Below, piece after piece: positions 1-7,670 of a stretch of 21,711 nucleotides of DNA. The DNA comes from Ruminococcaceae bacterium UBA1244 (lineage in GTDB: Bacteria > Bacillota > Clostridia > Oscillospirales > Acutalibacteraceae). Each line of letters begins with the position of its first letter. Within the stretch, counting starts at the first letter, position 1. Under the pieces are notes generated by a model. That model was given only the letters and a program-made list of their open reading frames with translations, did not search any database and was not told where the DNA came from. The position numbers were made by a program, and so were the translations under genes. The DNA is taken from positions 1 through 21,711 of the forward strand of contig DBWG01000134.1 in the NCBI GenBank assembly GCA_002308635.1. The letters are read 5' to 3'.

Positions 1-70
1 TGTGGAGCCCGGACTTTCCTCGGGTGAGGCCTTTCGGCACTTCATCCGCAGCCGTTCATCTCACTCCGAC
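1..70 (-). ncRNA. rnpB: RNase P RNA (5' portion, cut by window edge)
   Basis: The minus strand carries GAGGAAAGTCCGGGCTCC at 21-4, the near-invariant CR-I segment of bacterial RNase P RNA that forms one strand of helix P4. It is the catalytic RNA that matures tRNA 5' ends. The preceding 49 nt fit the P1-P3 region. The 5' end is set at about 70 because a strong promoter ends just upstream (-10 at 75-80). The rest of the gene lies beyond position 1, so the A/B structural class cannot be judged. Confidence 0.93.
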
Positions 71-74
71 ATTC

Positions 75-103
75 ATTATAATTGAATAAGCAAAAAAAGT
101 CAA
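75..103 (-). promoter_or_regulatory. Sigma-A promoter of rnpB
   Basis: On the minus strand TTGACT (103-98) and TATAAT (80-75) are separated by exactly 17 bp. The expected start point falls at about 68-70, where the rnpB-like sequence begins. Near-consensus strength suits a highly expressed stable RNA. Confidence 0.88.
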
Positions 104-170
104 CCAAATGTTTTTTCCGTTATAAATATTGAAAAAATAAGGAATTTCGCTCTCTGCGGGGAGCGAGTCA

Positions 171-196
171 GGGGGACTTTTGCGGAAAAGTCCCCC
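171..196. other. Perfect 11-bp stem-loop between DUF4250 and rnpB
   Basis: GGGGGACTTTT (171-181) and AAAAGTCCCCC (186-196) are exact reverse complements around a 4-nt loop. It sits 40 bp past the DUF4250 stop. No U-tract follows on either strand, so it is not a classical intrinsic terminator. A smaller CGCTC/GAGCG hairpin lies next to it at about 149-165. It may protect a 3' end or act as a weak terminator. Confidence 0.6.
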
Positions 197-235
197 CCAA
201 CACCACCCGAAAACGATTTTCAGTGTTTCACGCAC

Positions 236-412
236 TCAGATAAACTTTCTCAGCTCGGAATCATATTCAAAACCGACTGCGCTGAGCTTCTCGGATATCT
301 GGTTCTTGTCAAGACTGTTGCTCCTGCAGAAATCATCAAGCGTACATCCTCTGTCCCTGAGCTGGGTGTTGATATAAGAATAAAGAATCATCGGATCCTG
401 CGGCAGTGTCAT
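236..412 (-). CDS. DUF4250 domain small protein
   Basis: This 58-residue protein starts MTLPQDPMILYSYINTQLRD, which I recognise as the N-terminal pattern of DUF4250, a family of about 60-residue Firmicutes proteins of unknown function. The middle (LDDFCRSNSLDKNQISEKL) reads as a small helical, HTH-like segment, and the C-terminus (VGFEYDSELRKFI) is also family-typical. The start is fixed by AAAGGAGAGG about 6 nt upstream of the ATG. A TTGAAT-17-TATAAT promoter precedes it, so it is probably monocistronic, and it reads toward rnpB. The antisense reading frame at 180-377 is a shadow. Function is unknown; a nucleic-acid-binding role would be a guess. Confidence 0.85.
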   Translation of the reverse strand: MTLPQDPMILYSYINTQLRDRGCTLDDFCRSNSLDKNQISEKLSAVGFEYDSELRKFI

Positions 413-444
413 AAATACCTCTCCTTTATTTTTTGTTCATGGAT

Positions 445-473
445 ATTATAATATCATAAAGGGAATAATTCAA
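445..473 (-). promoter_or_regulatory. Promoter of the DUF4250 gene
   Basis: Minus-strand TTGAAT (473-468) and TATAAT (450-445) with a 17-bp spacer, about 33 bp upstream of the ATG at 412. It is divergent from the asnB promoter. Confidence 0.8.
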
Positions 474-518
474 TAGATGTTCCTACAATAATTCGTGCAA
501 ATTCCGTCATTATTGTTG

Positions 519-547
519 TTGAATCTTTCTTATTATTGTGCTAAAAT
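519..547 (+). promoter_or_regulatory. Promoter of asnB
   Basis: TTGAAT (519-524), 17-bp spacer, TAAAAT (542-547). Predicted transcription start is about 554, giving a leader of about 63 nt. Confidence 0.75.
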
Positions 548-555
548 TGAAACAG

Positions 556-590
556 AAAACGGAATTGCCGTTTTCCCGCTGAAGGAGCGG
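556..590 (+). promoter_or_regulatory. Two small hairpins in the asnB leader
   Basis: AAAACGG (556-562) pairs with CCGTTTT (568-574), and CCGCT (576-580) pairs with AGCGG (586-590). The first hairpin would sit at the very 5' end of the mRNA. They could stabilise the transcript or modulate translation. No known riboswitch or T-box pattern is visible. Confidence 0.4.
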
Positions 591-616
591 ATATAAAGGA
601 AAAAGGGGCGTACATT

Positions 617-2497
617 ATGTGCGGATTATGCGGTTTTACAGGAAAGATGACCGATCGTGACAAGGTGCTTGAAAACATGACCGATGTTATCACCCACAGG
701 GGGCCGGACAGCTTCGGCTACTACAAGGATGACGGAATATCAATGGGTTTTCGCCGACTTAGTATCATTGACCTCGATCAGGGACACCAGCCGATCTACA
801 ACGAAGACAAAAGTCTCGTGCTGACTTTCAACGGTGAGATCTACAACTACAGAAATCTTCGTGAGGAGCTTGTCGATCTCGGACACGTTTTCTATACTCA
901 CACCGACTCCGAAGTGCTGATACACGCATTTGAAGAGTGGGGCGAAAAAATGCTCGGAAAACTCAGGGGTATGTTCGGCTTTGCCATTTATAATACAAAA
1001 GACAGGTCGGTCTTTATTGCCCGTGATTTCTTCGGCATAAAGCCCATGCACTATGCTGTCATTGACGGCGAGCTTGTTTACGGCTCTGAAATAAAAAGCA
1101 TCCTCGAATACCCCAAGTACGAAAAGAAATTCAATTACAGGACTCTCGACAATTATCTTTCGTTCCAGTATGCCGTACCGCCGGAAACATTCTTTGAGGG
1201 TATCTACTGCCTTCTTCCGGGACACTTCATGTGGTATCGTGACGGCAAGGTAAAGATCACCCGCTATTTTGAACCCACATTTAAGCCGGATAAAAACCTT
1301 ACAATTGATGAAGCCGTCGATAAGATCGAATCAGCCTTTGAAAATTCGGTGAATGCCCATAAGATAAGCGATGTCGAGGTAGGCTGTTTCCTGTCGAGCG
1401 GTGTGGATTCGAGCTATGTTTCAACATATTTTGCGGATCAGAAAACATTTACCGTCGGCTTCGATTTCGGCGAACACTACAACGAAATAAGCTGGGCTGA
1501 GGGACTTTCAAAGGAGATCGGCGTTGAACACCATACTCACCTTATCGGCTCGGAAGAATTCTGGGCGGCTGTCCCGAAGGTACAGTACCACATGGATCAG
1601 CCTCTTGCTGACCCGTCATGTATCGCACTGTATTTTGTGTCAAAGCTTGCAAGCCAGTATGTAAAGGTGGTTCTCTCCGGCGAGGGCGCAGACGAGCTTT
1701 TCGGCGGATATACCATCTATAACGAACCCCACGTTTTCAAGACCTATCAGCGCATAGTCCCCAAAAAGCTCCGCTATGCCCTTATGAAAAAAGCTAAAAA
1801 ATGGCCGCACATCAAGGGCAGAGGATATATCATAAGAGGCGCAAGAAAAACCGAGGACAAATTCATCGGCAATGCCTTTATGTATGACGATGAGGAAAAG
1901 CGCAGGATACTCAAAGACCCTTCCATCGTCACACGCCCGCAGGATCTCTGCAAAAAATACTATGAACGTGTAAAGACCTACGACGACGAAACAAAAATGC
2001 AGTATCTCGACATAAACCTCTGGATGGTCGGAGATATCCTGCTCAAAGCCGACAGGATGAGCATGGCAAATTCTCTTGAGCTTCGTGTTCCTTTCCTCGA
2101 CAAAGAGGTCTTCAACGTTGCCCGCACACTGCCGACAAAGTTCAGGATATCCCACGGCACAACAAAGTACGCTATGCGTCAGGCGGCTCTGCGCCATCTT
2201 CCAAAGGCAACGGCTCAGAAAGAGAAGCTCGGTTTCCCTGTTCCTACCCGTGTATGGCTCAAAGACAAAAAATATTATGAAAAGGTCAGGGAAGTCTTCA
2301 CATCCGACACCGCAAAGAAATTCTTCAACACCGATCTTATAGTATCCTATCTTGACGACCACTTCAACGGCAAGGAAGACAACAGCCGAAAGGTCTGGAC
2401 GATATACGTCTTTCTCCTCTGGTACGGTATTTTCTTCGGCGATGAAACCACCGTCAACCGTCCCGAAGGTGTTACACAGCCTTCAAACAATATTTAA
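617..2497 (+). CDS. asnB: Asparagine synthetase B, glutamine-hydrolysing
   Basis: This 626-residue cytosolic enzyme makes asparagine from aspartate, ATP and glutamine. It begins MCGLCGFTGK, so Cys2 is the glutaminase nucleophile after Met removal. The class II glutaminase domain spans about residues 2-190 (RRLSIIDL, NGEIYNYR and FFGIKPMHY are typical). The synthetase domain has the PP-loop SSGVDSS at 260-266 and SGEGADELFGG from 354, both family hallmarks. Length matches bacterial AsnB/AsnO proteins. The start is supported by the obligatory MCG and by AAGGGG 8 nt upstream. It has its own promoter and terminator and converges on nadE. Some AsnB-like proteins amidate peptidoglycan precursors (LtsA type), which cannot be excluded. 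Confidence 0.95.
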   Translation: MCGLCGFTGKMTDRDKVLENMTDVITHRGPDSFGYYKDDGISMGFRRLSIIDLDQGHQPIYNEDKSLVLTFNGEIYNYRNLREELVDLGHVFYTHTDSEVLIHAFEEWGEKMLGKLRGMFGFAIYNTKDRSVFIARDFFGIKPMHYAVIDGELVYGSEIKSILEYPKYEKKFNYRTLDNYLSFQYAVPPETFFEGIYCLLPGHFMWYRDGKVKITRYFEPTFKPDKNLTIDEAVDKIESAFENSVNAHKISDVEVGCFLSSGVDSSYVSTYFADQKTFTVGFDFGEHYNEISWAEGLSKEIGVEHHTHLIGSEEFWAAVPKVQYHMDQPLADPSCIALYFVSKLASQYVKVVLSGEGADELFGGYTIYNEPHVFKTYQRIVPKKLRYALMKKAKKWPHIKGRGYIIRGARKTEDKFIGNAFMYDDEEKRRILKDPSIVTRPQDLCKKYYERVKTYDDETKMQYLDINLWMVGDILLKADRMSMANSLELRVPFLDKEVFNVARTLPTKFRISHGTTKYAMRQAALRHLPKATAQKEKLGFPVPTRVWLKDKKYYEKVREVFTSDTAKKFFNTDLIVSYLDDHFNGKEDNSRKVWTIYVFLLWYGIFFGDETTVNRPEGVTQPSNNI

Positions 2498-2508
2498 CAG
2501 GCACGATA

Positions 2509-2546
2509 AAGGACTGCTGCATTTTACTGCGGCAGTCCTTGTTTTA
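2509..2546 (+). terminator. Intrinsic terminator after asnB
   Basis: AAGGACTGCTGC (2509-2520) pairs with GCGGCAGTCCTT (2529-2540) around an 8-nt loop, followed by GTTTTAT. It lies between the convergent asnB and nadE stops and may also serve nadE, though the U-tract is poorer on that strand. Confidence 0.85.
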
Positions 2547-2550
2547 TGTG

Positions 2551-4440
2551 TCAGAATGTGAATGAAGTGTTCACTGCATCGCTTGGCATACGCCAGTCGC
2601 CTCTTGGAGAAAGTGTGACAGTACCCACCTTCGGGCCGTCCGGCAGACAAGAACGCTTGAACTGCTGTGAGAAGAACCTTCTCAGGAATGTTTTAAGCCA
2701 CTTTTCTATTGTTTCATCCGTGTACTTTCCTTCAAAGGCTTTCTTTGCAAGACGCAGTATCTTTTCGGGAGTGAATCCGAAACGTACAAGATAATAAAGG
2801 AAAAAGTCGTGAAGCTCATAGGGACCTACAAGGTCTTCCGTCTTCTGCGATATCTCTCCGTCCTTCGGCGGAAGAAGCTCCGGACTTACGGGAGTGTCGA
2901 GTATATCAAGAAGGGCTTTTTTAAGCTCGCCGTCTGTATGGTCGGCTTCGTATGCGGTGAGATGGCGCACAAGAGTTTTGGGAATGGACGCATTTACCGC
3001 ATACATAGACATGTGGTCGCCGTTATAGGTCGCCCAGCCTAAAGCAAGCTCGGAAAGGTCGCCTGTTCCGATGACAAAACCGCCTGTTTTGTTTGCTATG
3101 TCCATAATTACCTGTGTACGCTCTCTTGCCTGACCGTTTTCAAAAGTTACGCTCAGGTCGTCCATGCTCTGACCGATATCCTCAAAATGCTGTTTGACAG
3201 CCTTTGATATGTCAATATCCATAAAGCTCACGCCGTAGGACTCCGCAAGTATCTCGGCATTGCTTTTTGTGCGCTTTGTCGTTCCGAAACACGGCATCGT
3301 AACGGCTATGATATCCTTCCTGTCCCGCTTCAGCATATCCATAGCATGAACAGCAACTATCAGCGCAAGCGTGGAGTCAAGTCCGCCCGACAAGCCGATC
3401 ACAACTGTCCTTGCATTTGTGTGCTTTATCCTTGTTGCAAGACCTGTTGCCTGAATGGTCAGTATCTCCTCGCATCTTTCGTCAAGGTGCGCCTTGTCGG
3501 ACGGAACAAACGGTGTCGGGCTGATATATCTTTTCAGTTCAATATCCTTTTTCGGCAGATGGAAAACAACGCTGTTTGTATCACTGCTTCCGGAAAAGGT
3601 ATTTTTTCTCATGCGCTCGCCTTCCATTTTTTGCAGGTCAACATCCGCATAAATTATGCCTTCGCTGAACCTCTTTGACTCCGCAAGTACAGCGCCGTTT
3701 TCACAGATAAGGTCGTGTCCCGAAAAAACAAGGTCTGTCGTACTTTCTCCGAGACCCGCACTCGTATATACATATACCGCCTGAAGCCTTGCAGACTGGG
3801 ATTTTACAAGCATCCTTCTGTAATCGGCTTTTCCGATTATCTCATCGCTTGCCGAAAGATTTGCGATAATGGTTGCACCTCTCATTGCAAGCTTTCCGGA
3901 AGGCGGTTCGGCAGTCCAGAGATCCTCGCACAGCTCAACGCCAAGCCTGAATTCCGGCATATCCTCACACTTGAATATCACGTTATTACCAAGGAACACA
4001 CATTTATCATCGAGCATTTCGATCATCAGCATTTTTTCCGGTGCAGGAGTGAAGTGTCTCATCTCATAGAATTCGGAATAATTCGGTATGTGCTTTTTCG
4101 GCACAAGACCCATTATTTTTCCCTGACAGATAACAGCCGCACAGTTATACAGCCCTGAATTTGCTCTTACAGGCAGACCGACAAGTATTACAGCGTCAAG
4201 CTTTGCTGTTTTTTTGAGTATCATTCCAAGAGCTTCCTCAGCAGAATCAAGGAGCGCTTTTTGCAGGAAAAGATCGGAACAGGTATAACCCGTTATGCAA
4301 AGTTCCGGAAACACGATAAGAGACGCACCGTTACCGGCAGCTTCCTTTGCCATTGAAATTATTTTTTGTGCGTTGCCCATGCAGTCGGCAACCTTTATTT
4401 CAGGAGTTGCACACGCTGTTCTCAAAAAACCATCCTTCAT
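2551..4440 (-). CDS. nadE: Glutamine-dependent NAD+ synthetase
   Basis: This 629-residue fusion catalyses the last step of NAD synthesis, amidation of deamido-NAD with ATP and glutamine. The N-terminal nitrilase-type glutaminase shows the Glu-Lys-Cys triad: E46 in VFPELCITGY, K115 in VPKKHIPNYSEFYE, and C171 in GVELCEDLW. The C-terminal synthetase begins around 320 and has the PP-loop SGGLDST at 351-357, followed by the ALGWATYNGDHMSMYAVNASIPKT region typed by this family. Length is usual for the two-domain form. The ATG follows a purine-rich GGGGGG at 4447-4452. It is a single gene, convergent with asnB and tail-away from the secreted-protein gene at 4597-6759. Confidence 0.96.
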   Translation of the reverse strand: MKDGFLRTACATPEIKVADCMGNAQKIISMAKEAAGNGASLIVFPELCITGYTCSDLFLQKALLDSAEEALGMILKKTAKLDAVILVGLPVRANSGLYNCAAVICQGKIMGLVPKKHIPNYSEFYEMRHFTPAPEKMLMIEMLDDKCVFLGNNVIFKCEDMPEFRLGVELCEDLWTAEPPSGKLAMRGATIIANLSASDEIIGKADYRRMLVKSQSARLQAVYVYTSAGLGESTTDLVFSGHDLICENGAVLAESKRFSEGIIYADVDLQKMEGERMRKNTFSGSSDTNSVVFHLPKKDIELKRYISPTPFVPSDKAHLDERCEEILTIQATGLATRIKHTNARTVVIGLSGGLDSTLALIVAVHAMDMLKRDRKDIIAVTMPCFGTTKRTKSNAEILAESYGVSFMDIDISKAVKQHFEDIGQSMDDLSVTFENGQARERTQVIMDIANKTGGFVIGTGDLSELALGWATYNGDHMSMYAVNASIPKTLVRHLTAYEADHTDGELKKALLDILDTPVSPELLPPKDGEISQKTEDLVGPYELHDFFLYYLVRFGFTPEKILRLAKKAFEGKYTDETIEKWLKTFLRRFFSQQFKRSCLPDGPKVGTVTLSPRGDWRMPSDAVNTSFTF

Positions 4441-4469
4441 TTTTATCCCCCCGTTTTTTTAGTAAATAC

Positions 4470-4498
4470 ATTATACACCATCACAAATAATTTTTCCA
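4470..4498 (-). promoter_or_regulatory. Probable nadE promoter
   Basis: Minus-strand TATAAT at 4475-4470, about 30 bp before the nadE ATG, with a weak -35 (TGGAAA) 17 bp upstream. The -10 is convincing; the -35 is poor. Confidence 0.55.
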
Positions 4499-4537
4499 GC
4501 AGATATTGAAGGTCAGCACAAATATGTCATAACGCAC

Positions 4538-4577
4538 AAAAAATCCCCCGCTCCCGGAATGAACCGGAAACGGGGGA
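4538..4577 (-). terminator. Intrinsic terminator of the 720-residue secreted-protein gene
   Basis: On the minus strand TCCCCCGTTTCCGG pairs with CCGGGAGCGGGGGA around a 6-nt loop (two internal mismatches), followed directly by six T residues (4543-4538). Only about 20 bp separates it from the upstream stop codon. Confidence 0.92.
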
Positions 4578-4596
4578 CATTGATACTCAGTTCAGA

Positions 4597-5148
4597 TTAT
4601 TTTGTAACATTTACTGTGAATGTCTTTGCAGTTGTTTTGCCGTTGCTGTCCTTAGCTGTTACCTTTACGCTGTAAGCAGAGATCTGGTTGAGCTTGATAG
4701 AAACAGTCTTGTTTGTGCTGTAGTTCTGATATGTTGTCCAGCTGCTTGCTGTGCTTGTCTTGTACTGGATGCAGTAAGTTGTGTTGCCTGAACCGCCTGT
4801 TGAGTTAGCTGTAACAGTAACCTTGCTGCCTGCCTTCATGCTTGTGGTAGAAACCTTAGAGGTGTTTACGAGAGCGGGAGAAACAACGATGTTAACATAC
4901 TTTGAAGCATAAGTGGTGTTAGCGTCCTTAACGCTGATCATTACGTTGTATGTGCCTGCTTCTGTGGGCTTGAATGTGAAGGTGTTTGTTGTGCCGTAGT
5001 TTGCAAGAGTCTTCCATGAAGCGTCTGTGTTCTTCTTGTAGTAGCAAGCATACTTGTAGCTGCCTGCACCGTTGGAACCTGTAGCTTTTACTGTGATTGA
5101 CTGGCCAACAGTCATCTTTGTCTTAGAAGCTGTAACTGCGCTGATAGC
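4597..5148 (-). repeat. Two C-terminal triple-tyrosine-like repeats
   Basis: Two consecutive 92-residue units share G-G/S-Y-Y-KK-W-Y-F-P-G-Y-V-KD spacing. The final unit opens with ALVNTSKVS, matching the final unit of the proteins at 7816 and 16730. Confidence 0.7.
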
Positions 5149-6759
5149 AAGGGGCTTAACTACCTTGAAGCTGATTGTCTTTGAATCGAGCTTGTAGCCA
5201 TAGAAATCTGTTACGTTAAGAGTAGCTGTATAGCTGCCTGTAGATGTGGGAGTCCATTTGAGGTCGCCTGCATGCTGATCGCTGAGAGTTGCAACGGTAG
5301 CAGAGCCCTTCTTGATAACGATCTCATACTTGCTGTACATACCATAGTGCATTCTTGCATCTTTGATAACTGATTTGAAGGTAGCTTCCTGATTAACGAT
5401 CGGAGAGGGCTTTGTTACTGCGAAGCTTGTGATCTGGGGATTAAGAATTGTGAAGTATGTTGATGATTCGGGAAGCTGGAAGCCATAGAAATCCTTTACT
5501 TTGAGAACAGCCTCATACTGACCTGCAACGTTTGTCTTGAACTTGAGGTTTTCGGGCTGAGCGTGCTGATCGCTGATTGTCTTTACAACCTTGCCGTCCT
5601 TCTTGATGTCGATCTCAAAGCTGCTGTACATACCGTACTTCATGCCTGCGTTTTCAAGAACATAATCAAAAGTAACATCTCTGTTGATGTACTGAACATA
5701 AGGAGTAGCATAGAATGCTGCCACACGGCTCTCAACAACATCGAATGACATTGTAGCCACACCGCTGTTGTCATACCAGTCGCAAACTACCATCTTAGCT
5801 GTGTATGTGCCTGCAACTGTGGGAGTGAATGTATTTCTTCTCATTGCGCCGATCTGATAGTCAAGCTTTGCTACCTGCTCGCCGTTGAAGTATACATAGA
5901 TGTTAGCCCACTTGTAAGAGTTCTTATAGAGCTGAGCGCCTTCAATTGTAGCACCGAGAGTAAGGCTTGAATTTACTCTTTTGATAACTGAGCTGCTTGA
6001 TGCCTCAAAGTTTTTGATGTCAAGACCTGTAGCATAAGCCTCGAAGGTTGTTGAAACCTTAGCGAACTGATAGCCGTAGAAGTCTTTCATATCAAGTGTA
6101 GCCTTGTATGTGCCTGTATCTGTGGGATAGAACTTGAGGTTCTCGGGATCGCAGTGAACATCGCTGAGAGTTGTAACGACCTTGCCGTCCTTCTCGATGA
6201 TGATGTCATACTTTGAGAATGCACCGTAACGCATAGCAGCGTTTACAGGCTCTGCATCGAATGTTACATACTCGCCGAGCTTTACTCTGCTCTGAGAAGC
6301 CTTGAAGCTCTTGATGTAGGACTTGATTACTGTGAAGCTTGTTGTTGCTTCAACCTGCTTGTCAGACCAGTCAACAACAACGAGCTTTGCTGTGTAGTTG
6401 CCTTCTGCTGAGGGAGTCCATGTATCTCTTCTCTGGTTGCCGCGGTTGTAGTTGAGAGTAGCAACTGTTTTGCCGTCCTTCATGATGTAGATGTAAGCTG
6501 ATTTATAAGAGTCACGATAGAGTGTGCCGTTCTGGATGTCGCCCTTGAACTGGATGGGATTGCCTACTCTATGATAGTAGCAAGTGCTGTTTGCGTAGAA
6601 AGAAGCAATAGAAAGCTCAGCCGATGTACTTACTGTTGCTGCGCTTACGTCTGTGTTAGCTGCTTCGATAGCGCCTGCTGTCAGAACTGTTGCGCCTGAC
6701 GCAACGATGAGAGATGCCATGATGATCGATACGGAACCTTTGAACCAATTCTTAGCCAT
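4597..6759 (-). CDS. Secreted repeat protein (720 aa), 5 Ig-like plus 2 triple-tyrosine-like repeats
   Basis: An exported protein with no catalytic motif that I can see. Residues 1 to about 33 form a Sec signal peptide (K-rich start, hydrophobic SIIMASLIVASGATVLTAGA core). Five beta-sandwich-like repeats of about 95-100 residues follow (roughly 48-536), of two alternating kinds: one with SYK-A-IY and a W-rich D(W) turn, one with YG-SKY-I-IKKDGK and a DFYGY turn. Two C-terminal repeats (537-628, 629-720) have the AGTY/VKD pattern of triple-tyrosine-like domains seen in Ruminococcus secreted proteins. There is no LPXTG, SLH or dockerin, so anchoring is unclear. I chose ATG at 6759; an in-frame GTG three codons earlier is only 4 nt from AAAGG. 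Likely role: adhesion or cell-surface structure (inference). Confidence 0.82.
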   Translation of the reverse strand: MAKNWFKGSVSIIMASLIVASGATVLTAGAIEAANTDVSAATVSTSAELSIASFYANSTCYYHRVGNPIQFKGDIQNGTLYRDSYKSAYIYIMKDGKTVATLNYNRGNQRRDTWTPSAEGNYTAKLVVVDWSDKQVEATTSFTVIKSYIKSFKASQSRVKLGEYVTFDAEPVNAAMRYGAFSKYDIIIEKDGKVVTTLSDVHCDPENLKFYPTDTGTYKATLDMKDFYGYQFAKVSTTFEAYATGLDIKNFEASSSSVIKRVNSSLTLGATIEGAQLYKNSYKWANIYVYFNGEQVAKLDYQIGAMRRNTFTPTVAGTYTAKMVVCDWYDNSGVATMSFDVVESRVAAFYATPYVQYINRDVTFDYVLENAGMKYGMYSSFEIDIKKDGKVVKTISDQHAQPENLKFKTNVAGQYEAVLKVKDFYGFQLPESSTYFTILNPQITSFAVTKPSPIVNQEATFKSVIKDARMHYGMYSKYEIVIKKGSATVATLSDQHAGDLKWTPTSTGSYTATLNVTDFYGYKLDSKTISFKVVKPLAISAVTASKTKMTVGQSITVKATGSNGAGSYKYACYYKKNTDASWKTLANYGTTNTFTFKPTEAGTYNVMISVKDANTTYASKYVNIVVSPALVNTSKVSTTSMKAGSKVTVTANSTGGSGNTTYCIQYKTSTASSWTTYQNYSTNKTVSIKLNQISAYSVKVTAKDSNGKTTAKTFTVNVTK

Positions 6760-6813
6760 TGTAATCACTTAACCTTTCTTTTCTCGTTTTTTTATTTTGT
6801 CTTCGTGTTTTCT

Positions 6814-6886
6814 TTACTGTGGCTATATGATAACATATCGTTTTTAAAAAATCAAGAGTTTTTTCATAATTTATTAATAATTTATT
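6814..6886 (-). repeat. Promoter block, copy 1 (inverted relative to 7671-7743)
   Basis: These 73 bp on the minus strand match 7671-7743 on the plus strand at 68 of 73 positions by eye. The block holds an AT-rich stretch (AATAAATTATTAATAAATTAT), TTGATT, a 17-bp spacer and a -10. Confidence 0.85.
6827..6855 (-). promoter_or_regulatory. Promoter of the 720-residue secreted-protein gene
   Basis: TTGATT (6855-6850), 17 bp, TATCAT (6832-6827), preceded by a UP-element-like AT tract. The leader is about 65-70 nt. A GAAAGGTTAAGTGATTACA segment abuts the ATG and recurs, with one change, before the ATG at 7816. Confidence 0.75.
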
Positions 6887-7392
6887 AATCTTTATAGGAC
6901 TAAACAGTTACAATAATTACACGCTGGTATATTTAGGCATATTAACCAATATCACGGATTTCCATAGGATAAAACGACCTTCACAGCCCCTGTTTTTTGC
7001 ATTATTATGACAAAAAAATTAGCATAATCTGGTTTTTGGGCAGATCAGCCAGTATGAATTTTTTTAAAAATTTGTTTAATGAATTTTAATAATTTATGAA
7101 CAAGAACTTAAAAAGATATTAAATTATGAACAAAAAATTATGCCGTAACATTCAAGCTCCAGAAACGTCAGGACGATCCGGCACCAGCCGGCTGCAAAAC
7201 AGACACATTATCCGCTATATAATGTATGCTGTTTTCCGCAAATGCGAAGTGTGGAGTTTGGAGTGCGGAGAACGCCGCCTGATGTATCGGAAAGGCTCTT
7301 TGCGTTTTAAATATGTTCAGCAGGATCACCCGCCGTTTTAAACACGTCCGGTGTAGTCACGCACCAGTCCGCTGCCGATAAGGCGGAGCTGT

Positions 7393-7425
7393 ATTTATGA
7401 ACACCAATGACACCCATTCATAAAT
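7393..7425. repeat. Inverted repeat ATTTATGAA / TTCATAAAT
   Basis: Perfect 9-bp arms at 7393-7401 and 7417-7425 with a 15-nt spacer. It belongs to the TTATGAAC-type family in this gap and could be an operator or a hairpin. Confidence 0.55.
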
Positions 7426-7436
7426 TTGCTGTCAGA

Positions 7437-7509
7437 TTATGAACTCGGAAACATTTTGTTCATAATTGAGAGTTCGTAATCACGGTTTCCGAAACAATTT
7501 GTTCATAAT
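7437..7509. repeat. Palindrome plus 21-bp direct repeat, period 43 bp
   Basis: TTATGAAC (7437-7444) and GTTCATAA (7458-7465) form an 8-bp inverted repeat. The segment at 7446-7466 recurs at 7489-7509 with two mismatches (C(G/C)GAAACA(T/A)TTTGTTCATAAT). Arrangement suggests repeated protein-binding sites, but no regulator is encoded nearby. Confidence 0.6.
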
Positions 7510-7670
7510 CAGTCGCCGCATTTACTCACATTTTTATAATCATAAATTACTCAAACTCATAAAAAGCTTGAATTTTCACCCTCTTTTCAGGGGTTTTTAT
7601 TTGATTTGTTGTAATTTTATACAATTTTTATCACTTGCATTACTGTATTATAGCTACAAGGTAAATCTTG

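Larger units (their letters stand above)
6887..7670. other. Non-coding AT-rich spacer with repeated half-sites
   Basis: This 0.8-kb interval between two head-to-head secreted-protein genes has no convincing gene. The short open frames at 7126-7341 and 7466-7675 have no good Shine-Dalgarno sequence and low-complexity composition. It contains seven TTATGAAC-like octamers, a 21-bp direct repeat, a GGAGTG-rich patch (7248-7270), a CCGGC/GCCGG mini-hairpin near 7179-7192 and a TTGTA/TACAA palindrome near 7609. I see no terminator strong enough to call. Confidence 0.6.

Noticed and set aside
180..377. Plus-strand 65-codon open frame
   Set aside because: It is antisense to the DUF4250 gene at 236-412, which has a recognisable protein, a good Shine-Dalgarno and a promoter. 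The plus frame has none of these.
1640..2362. 240-codon minus-strand open frame inside asnB
   Set aside because: It is a codon-bias shadow of asnB. The protein has no recognisable pattern and no ribosome site.
7437..7509. A CRISPR array or attachment site
   Set aside because: There are only two imperfect copies with one short spacer, and no cas, integrase or tRNA gene nearby.
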